From: Bifidobacterium catulorum
GTDB taxonomy: Bacteria > Actinomycetota > Actinomycetes > Actinomycetales > Bifidobacteriaceae
Reading direction: 5' to 3'
DNA length: 64,000 bases
Assembly: GCF_003129925.1 (NCBI RefSeq)
Contig: NZ_QFFN01000003.1
Span: forward strand, 62,001-126,000
The translations under genes were made by a program, and so were the position numbers. Positions within the stretch are counted from its first letter, which is position 1. Each line of letters opens with the position of its first letter. Shown piece after piece: positions 18,809-28,531 of the stretch. The notes under the pieces are model-generated. The model had not been told where the DNA came from and made no database searches. It saw only the letters and a list, made by a program, of their open reading frames with translations.

Positions 18809-21139
18809 ATGGGCACGCATACCATTGACAAGCCGAAGGACATCTCCGCGCATGCGCTTGGATGCGAGATCAGCACGGATCCTTTGAACCCGCTGCGGCC
18901 GATCTGGCAGATATGCGAGCTGCACCATCCCGGCGAGGACCTGTCGATACTCCAACGGGCCTACGACCGCGCGGTGGTCCAACATGCCCCGCAGCGGCGC
19001 AACTCGGGAGAACCGTACATCATCCACCCCCTTGCCGTGGCGCAGATCCTCGCCGATCTTGGCATGGGGCCGTTGGTCGTGGCCGCCGGGCTCCTGCACG
19101 ACACCGTGGAGGACACCGATTACACACTCGACCAATGCCGTCGGGAGTTCGGCGACACCGTGGCCGGACTGGTGGACGGCGTCACCAAGCTCTCCAAGAT
19201 GGACTACGGAGACTCGGCCCAGGCCGAGACCATCCGGAAGATGGTGGTGGCGATGAGCCGGGACGTGCGTGTGCTGGTCGTCAAGCTCGCCGACCGCGTG
19301 CATAACGCGCGCACATGGCGTTATGTGAAGACCTCCAGCGCCCAGCGCAAGGCCCGGGAGACACTCGACGTCTATGCGCCGCTGGCGAACCGTCTGGGTA
19401 TGAACGCCATCAAGACCGAGCTTGAGGAACTGAGCTTCAAGGTGCTCTATCCGAAGATCTACAACGAGATCGTAGTGCTCGTGGCCCGTCGCGCCGGGCA
19501 GCGTGAGGTGTATCTCAAGCAGATCCTTGAGGAGGTCAACGCCGATCTTAGGAAGCAGGGCGTCAAGGCGTATGTGACCGGTCGTCCGAAGGACTATTTC
19601 AGCATCTATCAGAAAATGATCGTGCGTGGCCATGATTTCGAGAACATCTACGATTTGGTGGGTGTACGCATCATCGTCGATTCGATTCGCGACTGCTATG
19701 CCGCGCTCGGTGCCGTGCATGCCCGATGGAACCCGGTCCCCGGACGGTTCAAGGACTACATCGCCATGCCGAAGCTCAACATGTACCAGTCCCTGCATAC
19801 CACGGTGGTCGGTCCCGGCGGCAAGCCGGTGGAGATTCAGATTCGTACGTGGGACATGCACCGGCGGGCGGAATTCGGCATCGCGGCCCATTGGAAATAC
19901 AAGGAGAACGGCCAGGCTGGCCGTGCGTTGTCGTCGCCGGACAAGTCGGACCGCCGACGTGAGAAGGACGGCGAGTATCGCGAGCTTTCCGAGGCCGACA
20001 ACCTCAAGTGGATCCAACAGCTCGCCGACTGGACGAGCGAGACCCCCGACTCCGACGAGTTCCTGGGCTCCCTGAAGCAGGATCTCGGTTCGGCCGAGGT
20101 CTATGTATTCACCCCCAAGGGCAAGATCGTGTCCCTGCCTGCGGCCGCCACTCCGGTCGATTTCGCCTACGCCGTGCATACCGAGGTCGGACACCGGACC
20201 ATGGGCGCCCGCGTCAACGGACGGCTGGTGCCGCTTGACACCAAGCTCGACAACGGCGACACCGTGGAGATACTCACCTCGAAGTCCGATACCGCCGGCC
20301 CCTCAAGGGACTGGCTCAGCTTTGTCAAGAGCCCCAAGGCCCGCAACAAGATCCGGCAATGGTTCAGCAAGGAACGCCGGAGCGAGGCCATCGAGGAGGG
20401 GCGCGAGGAACTGACGCGCGCCATGCGCAAGCGCAACATGCCCATTTCGACGCTGCTGACCCCGGAAGCACTGATTGGCGTGGCCGAGGAGCTGAACTAC
20501 CCCGACCCGAACGCCGTGTTCGCGGCCATCGGGGAGGGCCAGGTATCCACGCAGAACGTCATATCCCGTCTGGTCAAGGACGTTGGTCCGGCGGAGGTCG
20601 ACGACGAGGTGGAGCAGGAGGCGCTGCCGTTGCAGCGTGTTCGCAATGTGGACGCGGCTCCGGGCGTGTCGGTCAAGGGTGTGGACAACATATGGGTCAA
20701 ACTCGCCAAATGCTGCATGCCCGTACCGGGCGATTCCATCATCGGCTTCATCACCCGCGCCCAGGGCGTGTCGGTGCATCGCGCCGACTGCCAGAATCTT
20801 CTCGACCTCAAGAAGCACCAGCCCGACCGCATCGTCGACGTCTCATGGGCGAATGCCAACGGAACCTTCCTGGTGAAGATCCAGGTGGAGGCGCTTGACC
20901 GTCCGCATCTGCTGTCGGACGTCACCCGTATGCTGTCCGACCACGGCGTGAACATCATCTCCGGCTCCATCGCCACCGGCGACGACCGTGTGGCCACCAG
21001 CCAGTTCGTCTTCGAGATGGCCGACCCCCAGCATCTGACCACACTGCTGGCTGCCGTGCGCAAGATCGACGGCGTCTTCGACTGCTACCGCATCACCGGA
21101 GCCAAGGACAGCGCGGAACCCAAACTTCGTCACATGTGA
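18809..21139 (+). CDS. rel: Bifunctional (p)ppGpp synthetase/hydrolase Rel
   Basis: A 776-aa stringent-response enzyme that makes and degrades (p)ppGpp on starved ribosomes. The hydrolase HD domain is near residues 50-200 (YIIHPLAVA, LLHDTVEDT, LADRVHN). The synthetase domain lies at about 240-390, with the motif RFKDYIAMPK. That RxKD form is typical of bifunctional Rel enzymes, unlike the ExDD of RelA. The TGS domain (EVYVFTPKGK) is at about 425 and an ACT domain is at the C-terminus. The start at 18809 follows GAGGAG; an ATG 24 bp upstream lacks one. Confidence 0.93.
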   Translation: MGTHTIDKPKDISAHALGCEISTDPLNPLRPIWQICELHHPGEDLSILQRAYDRAVVQHAPQRRNSGEPYIIHPLAVAQILADLGMGPLVVAAGLLHDTVEDTDYTLDQCRREFGDTVAGLVDGVTKLSKMDYGDSAQAETIRKMVVAMSRDVRVLVVKLADRVHNARTWRYVKTSSAQRKARETLDVYAPLANRLGMNAIKTELEELSFKVLYPKIYNEIVVLVARRAGQREVYLKQILEEVNADLRKQGVKAYVTGRPKDYFSIYQKMIVRGHDFENIYDLVGVRIIVDSIRDCYAALGAVHARWNPVPGRFKDYIAMPKLNMYQSLHTTVVGPGGKPVEIQIRTWDMHRRAEFGIAAHWKYKENGQAGRALSSPDKSDRRREKDGEYRELSEADNLKWIQQLADWTSETPDSDEFLGSLKQDLGSAEVYVFTPKGKIVSLPAAATPVDFAYAVHTEVGHRTMGARVNGRLVPLDTKLDNGDTVEILTSKSDTAGPSRDWLSFVKSPKARNKIRQWFSKERRSEAIEEGREELTRAMRKRNMPISTLLTPEALIGVAEELNYPDPNAVFAAIGEGQVSTQNVISRLVKDVGPAEVDDEVEQEALPLQRVRNVDAAPGVSVKGVDNIWVKLAKCCMPVPGDSIIGFITRAQGVSVHRADCQNLLDLKKHQPDRIVDVSWANANGTFLVKIQVEALDRPHLLSDVTRMLSDHGVNIISGSIATGDDRVATSQFVFEMADPQHLTTLLAAVRKIDGVFDCYRITGAKDSAEPKLRHM

Positions 21140-21150
21140 GCATCCCGACG

Positions 21151-21222
21151 CAAGGCGCTTGATTCGCAAGGCGCTTGATTCCGATTGGCTCCCCTCCATG
21201 AGGGGAGCTGCCCGCGAAGCGG
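21151..21222. repeat. Short tandem repeat plus double-hairpin repeat element
   Basis: A 15-bp unit (CAAGGCGCTTGATTC) occurs twice, at 21151-21165 and 21167-21181. Directly after it are two hairpins: GCTCCCCT/AGGGGAGC (21188-21208) and CCGC/GCGG (21212-21222), followed by GACTGAGGAGAG. The layout resembles short interspersed intergenic repeats I recall from bifidobacterial genomes, but that link is from memory. Confidence 0.5.
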
Positions 21223-21326
21223 ACTGAGGAGAGCGACACCCACGGTTGCCATACCCTTCAGGTCCCGCCAAACGTCTCATCACTCGGAACGAGACAAGGA
21301 CGGGCCATACCGGCCGAAAACCCGGC

Positions 21327-21355
21327 GCCCGGCACGCGACTATCGCGTGCCGGGC
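21327..21355 (-). terminator. Intrinsic terminator between rel and the DUF349 gene
   Basis: Perfect 12-bp arms (21327-21338 and 21344-21355) with a 5-nt loop. Read on the minus strand, the stem is followed by GGGTTTT, so it suits the DUF349 gene. It may also stop rel transcription from the other side. Confidence 0.75.
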
Positions 21356-21378
21356 TCCTGCATACCCATAACCGGCAA

Positions 21379-22776
21379 TTACTTCACCGCGTTGAGCCAC
21401 TGCTCCTTGGTGGCCTTCTCCGCCTCAAGGGCGGCCTTCTTCTTCGGGTCGGTGGCTGCGGCGATCTTCTCGTCGAGTTCGGCGAGCTGAGCGGTCAGCT
21501 GCTCCTCGAAGTCCGACTTGCGGGCGTCGGTCTCCGGGTCGGTCTGCTTCCACTCGGCGTCCTCGACGGCCTTGATCTGCTTCTCGACGTCGTCGAGACG
21601 GCTTTCGATGCGGTGCACGTCGCCGCGCGGCACGAAACCGATCTCATCCCATTCGTCCTGGATCTTGCCGAGAGCCTGGCGGGCGGCCTTCGCGGCCTTG
21701 ACGTCCTTGACGGGCAACAGGGCCTCCGCCTTCTTGAGCAGCTCCTCCTTCTTCGCGAGGTTCTCCTTCTCGCTGGAGCTGATCTGATCACGATCGGCCT
21801 GACGCGCATTGAAGAACGTGTCGGCGGCTTCGCGGAAGCGACCCCACAGGGCGTCGTCGTCGTTGCGTCCGGCACGTCCGGCCTTCTTCCAACGGTCCAT
21901 GAGCTCGTTGAACTTGCGCGAGGTGGCCACCCATTCGGTCGAATCCTTGATGGCGTTGGCCTCCTCGATGATGGCCTCCTTGGCGCTCTTCGCCTGTGCG
22001 CGTTCGGCGTCGCGGTTCTGGGCCCACTTGCGGCGTGACTGGTTGAACGTGGTGCGTGCCGCGGAGAAGCGCTTCCACAACGCGTCCGCCTGGGCCTTGT
22101 CGATGCGCACGCTGGTGCGCTGATGCGCCTGCCATTCGTCGAACAGGGCGCGGAACTTGTCGGCTGTGGAACGCCAATTCGTCCTGTCGCCGAGGGACGC
22201 GGCCAACGCCTCCGCCTTCTCCACGATGGCGGTGCGCTCCTCCACGGCCTTGGCCACGGCGGCCTTGCGGGCGGCGGACAGCTCCTCCTTCTTCGCCGCA
22301 CCGGCGGTCTTGAGCTGCTCAAGCTGGGCCCTGAGCGAAGGCAGGTCGCCCACGACCGGGGGATTGTCCACCTCCTGCTCCAGCAGCTTCAGGGATTCAT
22401 CGATCTCATGGGGCTTGATGCCTGCCGACTTCAGACGCGTGGCCAGAAAGTCCAACTTGGCCTTGAGGTCGAGGAACCGCGTGGCGTACAGCTTCAGGGC
22501 CTCCGACTTGTCCGCGTCCGCGAACTGGCCGACCTCGCGCTCGGCGTCGCCGTCCTTGACGAACACGGTGCCGTCGTCGGCGACGCGTCCGAAGGCCTCG
22601 GCCTTGGCGATGTCCTCGTCGGAATACGTGCTCTTCACCACCGCGACCTTGGGGGTCTTCCTGGCGAAGGCCGCCGGCGACGGCGCATGTGGCTTCGGCG
22701 TCGCCTTGGGTCGTGCTGCGGCTTTCGCTGCTGCTGCGGATACGTTCTCGGGTGTGGTTGCAGTCTCGTCCGACAT
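21379..22776 (-). CDS. DUF349 domain-containing protein
   Basis: A 465-aa soluble protein with several DUF349 helical repeats, rich in Lys/Glu/Ala and strongly helical with coiled-coil character. The first 50 residues are an Ala/Pro/Lys-rich low-complexity tail. The biochemical role of the family is unresolved. The start at 22776 (MSDETATTPENV) is set by AAGGAG just upstream; the frame is open further but without a plausible start. It is divergent from hisS and ends at a minus-strand terminator. Confidence 0.85.
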   Translation of the reverse strand: MSDETATTPENVSAAAAKAAARPKATPKPHAPSPAAFARKTPKVAVVKSTYSDEDIAKAEAFGRVADDGTVFVKDGDAEREVGQFADADKSEALKLYATRFLDLKAKLDFLATRLKSAGIKPHEIDESLKLLEQEVDNPPVVGDLPSLRAQLEQLKTAGAAKKEELSAARKAAVAKAVEERTAIVEKAEALAASLGDRTNWRSTADKFRALFDEWQAHQRTSVRIDKAQADALWKRFSAARTTFNQSRRKWAQNRDAERAQAKSAKEAIIEEANAIKDSTEWVATSRKFNELMDRWKKAGRAGRNDDDALWGRFREAADTFFNARQADRDQISSSEKENLAKKEELLKKAEALLPVKDVKAAKAARQALGKIQDEWDEIGFVPRGDVHRIESRLDDVEKQIKAVEDAEWKQTDPETDARKSDFEEQLTAQLAELDEKIAAATDPKKKAALEAEKATKEQWLNAVK

Positions 22777-22850
22777 GGCCAGCTCCTTGTGTTCTTGCGT
22801 GAGAGAGATGGGAAGAACCATGGAAGCCACGGTTTTTCCACAACTAGACC

Positions 22851-22856
22851 TATTAT
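22851..22856 (+). promoter_or_regulatory. -10 box of a probable leaderless hisS transcript
   Basis: TATTAT ends 8 bp before the GTG start of hisS at 22865, and no ribosome binding site lies between. Transcription would start at or next to the start codon. Confidence 0.5.
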
Positions 22857-22864
22857 ATGGACTC

Positions 22865-24250
22865 GTGGCAAAAGGTGCATCATTATCAGGTTTCCCGGAG
22901 TGGCTTCCCGAAGAACGGGTCGTCGAACAGCAGGCTATCGACACGCTCCGTAGGATTTTCGAACTCAACGGGTTCCTCGGCATCGAGACGAGGGCGGTGG
23001 AACAGGGCTCAAGCCTCCTCAAGAAGGGCGAGACCAGCAAGGAGATCTATCTGCTGTCCCGTCTTCAGGAGGTCGGCAAGGAGAACGACACGCCCGTCGA
23101 GGACCGTCTCGGCCTGCACTTCGATCTGACCGTGCCGCTGAGCCGGTACGTCGTGGAGCATTCCGGCGACGTCGTGTTCCCGTTCAAGCGCTGGCAGATC
23201 CAGAAGGTCTGGCGTGGCGAACGTCCGCAGGAAGGGCGTTTCCGCGAGTTCATCCAGGCCGATATCGACGTGGTCGGCAACGGCGACCTGCCGTCCCACT
23301 ACGAAGTGGAGCTTCCGCTCGTCATGGTCTCCGCCCTTGAGGCCCTGCGCCGGTTCGGCCTGCCCAAGGCGACCGTCCACGCCAACAACCGCAAGCTTTC
23401 CGAGGGCTTCTACCGCGGTCTCGGTCTCACCGACATCGAAGGGGTGCTGCGCGAGATCGACAAGCTCGACAAGATCGGCGCCGACGAGGTGTCCAAGCTG
23501 CTCGTCTCCGAATGCGGTGCCAGCGAGGCGCAGGCATCGGCGTGTCTCGATCTCGCGGGGCTGAGCGCGGCCACCGGCGATGAGCTGGGGGAGCGTTTCC
23601 GCGAACTGTGCGCAAAGCATGGCATCGAGGAATCCTCCGACGCCTACCGTCTGGCGAGCGAAGGTCTCGGAACGCTTGCGATGATCGTCGACGAGGCGGC
23701 CCGCATCCGACCGGGCGCGGTCGTCGCCGACCTCAAGATCGCCCGCGGCCTTGACTACTACACCGGCTCCGTCTACGAGACGTTCCTCGACGGCGCCCCG
23801 TCGCTCGGGTCGATCTGCTCCGGAGGCCGCTACGACAATCTCGCCTCCCAGGGCAGCAGGAAGTATCCGGGCGTGGGCCTGTCCATCGGCCTTTCCCGGC
23901 TGGTGTCCTACATGCTGCACACCGCCGGGGCCAGGGCCAGCCGCCAGTCCCCGGCCGCCGTGCTCGTGGCCGTGTGGAACGAGGACGAGCGCGGCCGGGC
24001 CAATCGCATCGCCGAGGCGCTGCGGGCCCGTGGCATCGCCACCGATGTGGCTCCGACGGCGGCCAAGCTCGGCAAGCAGATCAGATACGCCGACAGGCTG
24101 GGCATCCCCTACGTGTGGTTCCCCGGACAGGACGGGGCGGGTGACGAGGTGAAGAACATCGTCACCGGAGACCAGACAGGCGCCGACTCCGGGTCATGGC
24201 GTCCCGACGGGGCCTTCGCCGGCCAGAGCATCGAATGCGGGGACCGGTGA
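22865..24250 (+). CDS. hisS: Histidyl-tRNA synthetase
   Basis: A 461-aa class II synthetase that charges tRNA-His. Motif 2 lies in WRGERPQEGRFREFIQADID (about residue 110), the histidine-binding loop in RGLDYYTGSVYE (about 300), and motif 3 near SGGRYDNL and VGLSIGLSRL. The C-terminal anticodon-binding domain begins near residue 360. The GTG at 22865 is chosen because the conserved N-terminus AKGASLSGFPEWLP starts there and a -10 box lies 8 bp upstream. An ATG at 22821 with GGGAAG is the alternative. It is divergent from the DUF349 gene, with aspS following. Confidence 0.93.
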   Translation: MAKGASLSGFPEWLPEERVVEQQAIDTLRRIFELNGFLGIETRAVEQGSSLLKKGETSKEIYLLSRLQEVGKENDTPVEDRLGLHFDLTVPLSRYVVEHSGDVVFPFKRWQIQKVWRGERPQEGRFREFIQADIDVVGNGDLPSHYEVELPLVMVSALEALRRFGLPKATVHANNRKLSEGFYRGLGLTDIEGVLREIDKLDKIGADEVSKLLVSECGASEAQASACLDLAGLSAATGDELGERFRELCAKHGIEESSDAYRLASEGLGTLAMIVDEAARIRPGAVVADLKIARGLDYYTGSVYETFLDGAPSLGSICSGGRYDNLASQGSRKYPGVGLSIGLSRLVSYMLHTAGARASRQSPAAVLVAVWNEDERGRANRIAEALRARGIATDVAPTAAKLGKQIRYADRLGIPYVWFPGQDGAGDEVKNIVTGDQTGADSGSWRPDGAFAGQSIECGDR

Positions 24251-24289
24251 CGGCTCCCGTTCCGTCATGGGTCCGCATAGGCGATTCGA

Positions 24290-24295
24290 TATAAT
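24290..24295 (+). promoter_or_regulatory. -10 box before aspS
   Basis: A perfect TATAAT lies 37 bp before the aspS ATG, leaving a short leader with a GGAGG ribosome binding site. A clear -35 box was not seen. Confidence 0.5.
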
Positions 24296-24332
24296 ACGTG
24301 AGATTTCCAATCCATAGGAGGATAGAGGCACA

Positions 24333-26132
24333 ATGAGCCAGACGGCTTACAGAACACAGCACGCCACCGAGGTGACCGAGGCGCTTGTCGGCCGGAAGGT
24401 CACGCTCGCCGGTTGGGTGGACCGCCGCCGCGACCACGGCGGGGTGGCGTTCATCGATCTGCGCGACAGCACCGGTCTGGTGCAGGTCGTCATCTACGAC
24501 GAGGAGGTGGCCCGCCCGCTCAGGAGCGAGTTCGTCATCCAGGTCGTCGGCGAGGTCCGCCTGCGTCCCGAGGGCAACGAGAACGACCACCTCGCCACCG
24601 GCAGGATCGAGGTCGTCGCCGAGGACATCACCATTCTCGCCAAGTCCGACGCCCTGCCCTTCCAGGTGTCCACCGCTCTTGAGAACGAGTCCGAGAACAA
24701 GCTGCCCGGCGAGGATGTGCGCCTCAAGTACCGTTACCTCGACCTGCGCCGTCCGTCCATGCAGCATAATCTCAAGCTGCGCTCCGACATGGCCAAGGCG
24801 GCCCGTCACGCCCTTGAGGACATGGACTTCACCGAGGTCGAGACCCCGACCTTCATCAAGTCCACCCCGGAGGGCGCCCGTGACTTCCTCGTGCCCGCCC
24901 GCCTTGTGCCCGGTTCCTGGTACGCACTGCCCCAGTCCCCGCAGCTGCTCAAGCAGCTGCTCATGGTCTCCGGCGTCGAACGCTATTACCAGCTGGCCCG
25001 TTGCTACCGTGACGAGGACTTCCGCGCCGACCGCCAGCCGGAATTCACCCAGCTCGACATGGAGATGGCCTACGTCGACCAGGAGGATGTCATGGCCATG
25101 GCCGAGAAGGTCATCTCCGCCATCTGGAAGTCCGCAGGCTACGACATCAAGCTGCCGATCGATCGCATCAGCTGGCAGGACGCCATGGATAAGTATGGCT
25201 CGGACAAGCCCGACCTGCGTTTCGGCAACCAGATCGTCGAACTGACCGAATACTTCAAGGACACCCCGTTCCGCGTGTTCCAGGCTCCGTACGTCGGCGC
25301 CGTCGTCTACAAGGGCGCCGCCGACCTGCCCCGTCGCAAGTTCGATGCATGGCAGGACTGGGCTCGACAGCGTGGGGCCAAGGGCCTCGCCTATGTGCAG
25401 TTCTCCGCCGACGGCAACCTCAAGGGGCCCGTCGCCAAGAACCTGTCCGACGCCGAACGCGACGGCCTTCGTGAGGCGGTCGGTGCGGAACCCGGCGATG
25501 CCGTGTTCTTCGCCGCCGGTGCCCGTGAGTCCTCCCAGCTGCTGCTCGGCGCCGTCCGCGTCGAGATCGCCCGCCGCCAGGGCCTGCTCGATCCCAAGAA
25601 GTTCGCCTTCACCTGGGTCGTCGACTTCCCGCTGTTCAAGCCCACCGACGATCCGGATGATGACGACGTCGCCGTCGGCCACTCCAAGTGGACGTCCATG
25701 CACCACCCGTTCACCATGCCGAGCGCCGACTGGCTCGACAGGTTCGACAAGGACCCCGAACATGCCATGTCCGACTCCTACGACATCGTCTGCAACGGCG
25801 AGGAGATGGGCGGCGGTTCGGTGCGTATCCACCGTGACGACATCCAGAACCGTGTGCTCGACGTTCTCGGCATCACCAAGGAGGAGGCCGACGAGAAGTT
25901 CGGATTCCTCCTTGAGGCATTCAAGTACGGTGCGCCGCCCCACGCCGGCATCGCCCTCGGCTGGGACCGCACCGTGTCGATCCTCGCAGGCGCCGATTCC
26001 ATCCGCGACGTCATCGCCTTCCCGAAGGCGGGCGGCGGCCGCGACCCGCTGACGGGCGCCCCGGCCCCGATCTCCGACGAGCAGCGTGCGGAGACCGGAG
26101 TCGACTACGACCCCGAAGAGGATGAGGACTGA
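24333..26132 (+). CDS. aspS: Aspartyl-tRNA synthetase
   Basis: A 599-aa bacterial-type class II synthetase. The N-terminal OB-fold anticodon domain (about residues 1-105) begins with [23 protein letters not shown]. Motif 2 is in [20 protein letters not shown] bacterial GAD insertion occupies about 290-420. Motif 3 reads [15 protein letters not shown] near residue 550. GGAGG precedes the start. Bacterial-type AspRS may be discriminating, or may also make Asp-tRNA-Asn; the sequence alone does not settle this here. A strong terminator follows. Confidence 0.95.
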   Translation: MSQTAYRTQHATEVTEALVGRKVTLAGWVDRRRDHGGVAFIDLRDSTGLVQVVIYDEEVARPLRSEFVIQVVGEVRLRPEGNENDHLATGRIEVVAEDITILAKSDALPFQVSTALENESENKLPGEDVRLKYRYLDLRRPSMQHNLKLRSDMAKAARHALEDMDFTEVETPTFIKSTPEGARDFLVPARLVPGSWYALPQSPQLLKQLLMVSGVERYYQLARCYRDEDFRADRQPEFTQLDMEMAYVDQEDVMAMAEKVISAIWKSAGYDIKLPIDRISWQDAMDKYGSDKPDLRFGNQIVELTEYFKDTPFRVFQAPYVGAVVYKGAADLPRRKFDAWQDWARQRGAKGLAYVQFSADGNLKGPVAKNLSDAERDGLREAVGAEPGDAVFFAAGARESSQLLLGAVRVEIARRQGLLDPKKFAFTWVVDFPLFKPTDDPDDDDVAVGHSKWTSMHHPFTMPSADWLDRFDKDPEHAMSDSYDIVCNGEEMGGGSVRIHRDDIQNRVLDVLGITKEEADEKFGFLLEAFKYGAPPHAGIALGWDRTVSILAGADSIRDVIAFPKAGGGRDPLTGAPAPISDEQRAETGVDYDPEEDED

Positions 26133-26156
26133 TAACGGTTCATAGGCAATACGAAT

Positions 26157-26190
26157 AGCGCCATCGGCATGTGCCGGTGGCGCTTTCGTT
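26157..26190 (+). terminator. Intrinsic terminator after aspS
   Basis: A 13-bp stem (26157-26169 with 26172-26184) with one G-T wobble and a 2-nt loop, followed by TTCGTT. It starts 25 bp after the aspS stop. Confidence 0.8.
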
Positions 26191-26234
26191 ATCCTCTATG
26201 CACAGGGCCGGGCACTTATGGACGGGGGGAAGGC

Positions 26235-26786
26235 ATGGCATTGGAGATACTGGACTGGCATGATGGACGGCTGTTGGCGAAGCCGGTGTTCGACGCGTTG
26301 AACGGGCTCATCGCCTCAGGTGTCGCCGAATCGAAGATTCTCGGCGTCACCGAGAACACCGACGAGGAGTCCGACACGGACCTGTGGTGTCCGAAATACG
26401 AGATTCCGTTCTCCACGACAGGCAACGTCGTGATCGTGCATACGCATAAGACCCGTAAGGCGCCGCCGCTGTTCGCCGCGGCGTTCGTCACCGCCGACAC
26501 TCGTGCCGACCTCAATGGTCTGGTCAAGCACACGCTCGGGGTAAGCAAGGTCTCGTTCGCGCCCATCGCCGCCGCGGTCGAGGCGACCGGCATGGAATCC
26601 GGCGGCATGTCGCCCATCGGTCTTCCGGAAGGCTGGCCGTTGCTCGTCGACGCGCGCATCACGGGCATACCGCGGCTGTATCTGGGATCGGGAATCCGGC
26701 CGTCGAAGCTCGTGGTCGATGGATCGGTATTCGATGACATCCCCGGCGTAACGTTCGTGGAAGGCCTCGGCAGGCCTCGCGGCTGA
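26235..26786 (+). CDS. YbaK/EbsC family aminoacyl-tRNA deacylase-like protein
   Basis: A 183-aa protein of the YbaK/ProX superfamily, whose members hydrolyse mischarged aminoacyl-tRNAs. The best signature is [21 protein letters not shown] near residue 120, matching the family GGxSPxG segment. Conserved glycines follow in [14 protein letters not shown]. It sits next to aspS and hisS, which fits translational quality control, although the target tRNA cannot be read from the sequence. The ATG at 26235 follows GGGGGAAGG. Confidence 0.75.
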   Translation: MALEILDWHDGRLLAKPVFDALNGLIASGVAESKILGVTENTDEESDTDLWCPKYEIPFSTTGNVVIVHTHKTRKAPPLFAAAFVTADTRADLNGLVKHTLGVSKVSFAPIAAAVEATGMESGGMSPIGLPEGWPLLVDARITGIPRLYLGSGIRPSKLVVDGSVFDDIPGVTFVEGLGRPRG

Positions 26787-26865
26787 CGGGTCGCCGCGCA
26801 TACGCCGCAAGGCCGTGCATATTGTCCACGCGCCGGACGTAAAACGTTTGAAATGGGGCATGGGC

Positions 26866-26871
26866 TATACT
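26866..26871 (+). promoter_or_regulatory. -10 box of a probable leaderless gluA transcript
   Basis: TATACT ends 6 bp before the gluA ATG at 26878, with no room for a ribosome binding site. A TTGAAA upstream is too close (12-bp spacer) to be a standard -35. Confidence 0.45.
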
Positions 26872-26877
26872 GCACGT

Positions 26878-27648
26878 ATGTCAGAAGAGAAAATTTACCG
26901 TACGGACGAATCCCGTCCACTTGTGGAACTCACCCATGTGGAGAAGCATTTCGGCGATCTCCATGTGCTCAAGGACATCAACCTGAAGGTCGCCAAGGGC
27001 GAGGTGCTCGTCGTCGTCGGCCCGTCCGGCTCCGGCAAATCCACCATGTGCCGCACCATCAACCGTCTGGAGACCATCGACTCCGGCGACATCCGCATCG
27101 ACGGCAAGCCCCTGCCGCAGGAGGGCAGGGAACTGGCCCGTCTGCGCGCCGAGGTCGGCATGGTGTTCCAGTCGTTCAATCTGTTCGCCAACAAGACGAT
27201 TCTCGAAAACGTCGCCCTGGCGCCCATCCGCGTGCGCCACATGGCCAAGAAGGATGCCGAGGACCAGGCCATGGAGCTGCTGGCCCGCGTCGGCGTAGAC
27301 TCCCAGGCGTCCAAGATGCCGGCGCAGCTTTCCGGAGGCCAGCAGCAACGCGTGGCCATCGCGCGAGCCCTGGCCATGCACCCCAAGGTCATGCTGTTCG
27401 ACGAGCCGACCTCCGCGCTCGACCCGGAAATGGTCAACGAGGTGCTCGACGTCATGATCGAACTGGCCCATGAGGGCATGACCATGATCTGCGTCACCCA
27501 CGAGATGGGATTCGCGCGTCGCGCGGCCGACCGCATCGTGTTCATGGCCGATGGGCAGATCCTCGAAGAGGCGGCGCCCGACGAGTTCTTCGACCATCCG
27601 AAGAGCGACCGCGCCAAGGATTTCCTTTCCAAGATCCTTACGCACTGA
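26878..27648 (+). CDS. gluA: Glutamate ABC transporter ATP-binding protein
   Basis: A 256-aa polar amino acid transport ATPase. Walker [10 protein letters not shown] is near residue 55, the Q-loop in MVFQSFNLF, the signature [15 protein letters not shown] near 155, and Walker [15 protein letters not shown] near 180. It is the first gene of a four-gene transporter operon: ATPase, binding protein, two permeases. The order matches actinobacterial gluABCD. Glutamate as the main substrate is inferred from that order and from the binding protein. The start lies 6 bp after a -10 box. Confidence 0.88.
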   Translation: MSEEKIYRTDESRPLVELTHVEKHFGDLHVLKDINLKVAKGEVLVVVGPSGSGKSTMCRTINRLETIDSGDIRIDGKPLPQEGRELARLRAEVGMVFQSFNLFANKTILENVALAPIRVRHMAKKDAEDQAMELLARVGVDSQASKMPAQLSGGQQQRVAIARALAMHPKVMLFDEPTSALDPEMVNEVLDVMIELAHEGMTMICVTHEMGFARRAADRIVFMADGQILEEAAPDEFFDHPKSDRAKDFLSKILTH

Positions 27649-27690
27649 TCTTCGACATCGCAGGAACAGGAGAAGAACGAGAGATTGACT

Positions 27691-28530
27691 ATGAGCACAG
27701 TGACGATGGCCGTGAAACGGCTGTGGAAGAGACTGCTCGCCGTGGTATGCGTCGTGGCATGCATATGCTCCGTCGCCGCCTGCGGATCGGGCGACGAGTC
27801 GGGCAAGATCCGCATCGGCATCAAATTCGACCAGCCCGGACTCGGCTTCAAGAAATCCGGCACCTATGTGGGATTCGACGTGGACGTGGCCAGATACGTG
27901 GCCAGGCAGCTGGGGTATTCCGAGGACGCGATCGTCTGGAAGGAGGCGCCCTCCAAGCAGCGTGAGGCCATGTTGCAGAACGGCGACGTCGATATGATCC
28001 TCGCGTCGTATTCGATCACCGACGCGCGCAAGAACGCCGTGTCGTTCGCAGGCCCGTATTTCGTGGCCGGACAGGACCTGCTCGTGCGTAGGGGGGACGA
28101 CGACATCAAGGGGCCCGAGGACCTCAACGGCAAGCGGCTGTGTTCGGTGACCGGCTCGACATCCGCCACCACCGTCAAGGAGAAATTCGCCAACGAGTTG
28201 CAGCTCATGGAACAGCCCGGCTACGCCGAATGCGCGACCGCGCTGTTCTCCGGCATCGTCGACGCCGTGACCACCGACGACATCATCCTTGCCGGTCTGG
28301 CCTCCGCCTCCCGCGGCAAGCTCAAGGTCGTCGGAAAGCCGTTCACGCAGGAATACTACGGGGTCGGCATCAGGAAGGGCGACAAGGCGTTCGCGAGGAA
28401 AATCAACAGGGCCATCGAAACCATGATCAGGGACGGATCGTGGGAACGCGCCATCGAAGACAACACCAAGGGCACCGGATACCGGCCGAACGCCGAATAC
28501 AATCCGCCGAAACCGACGGAGGGGGAGTGA
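27691..28530 (+). CDS. gluB: Glutamate-binding lipoprotein
   Basis: A 279-aa extracellular solute-binding protein of the polar amino acid family. An N-terminal signal peptide with Arg/Lys and a hydrophobic stretch ends in the lipobox SVAAC, with the lipid-anchored Cys at about residue 31. The mature domain begins KIRIGIKFDQPGLGFK and contains the family segment YVGFDVDVARYVARQLG. The start is taken at ATG 27691; a TTG two codons upstream is possible. It delivers ligand to the GluC/GluD permeases. Confidence 0.85.
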   Translation: MSTVTMAVKRLWKRLLAVVCVVACICSVAACGSGDESGKIRIGIKFDQPGLGFKKSGTYVGFDVDVARYVARQLGYSEDAIVWKEAPSKQREAMLQNGDVDMILASYSITDARKNAVSFAGPYFVAGQDLLVRRGDDDIKGPEDLNGKRLCSVTGSTSATTVKEKFANELQLMEQPGYAECATALFSGIVDAVTTDDIILAGLASASRGKLKVVGKPFTQEYYGVGIRKGDKAFARKINRAIETMIRDGSWERAIEDNTKGTGYRPNAEYNPPKPTEGE

Positions 28531-28531
28531 C

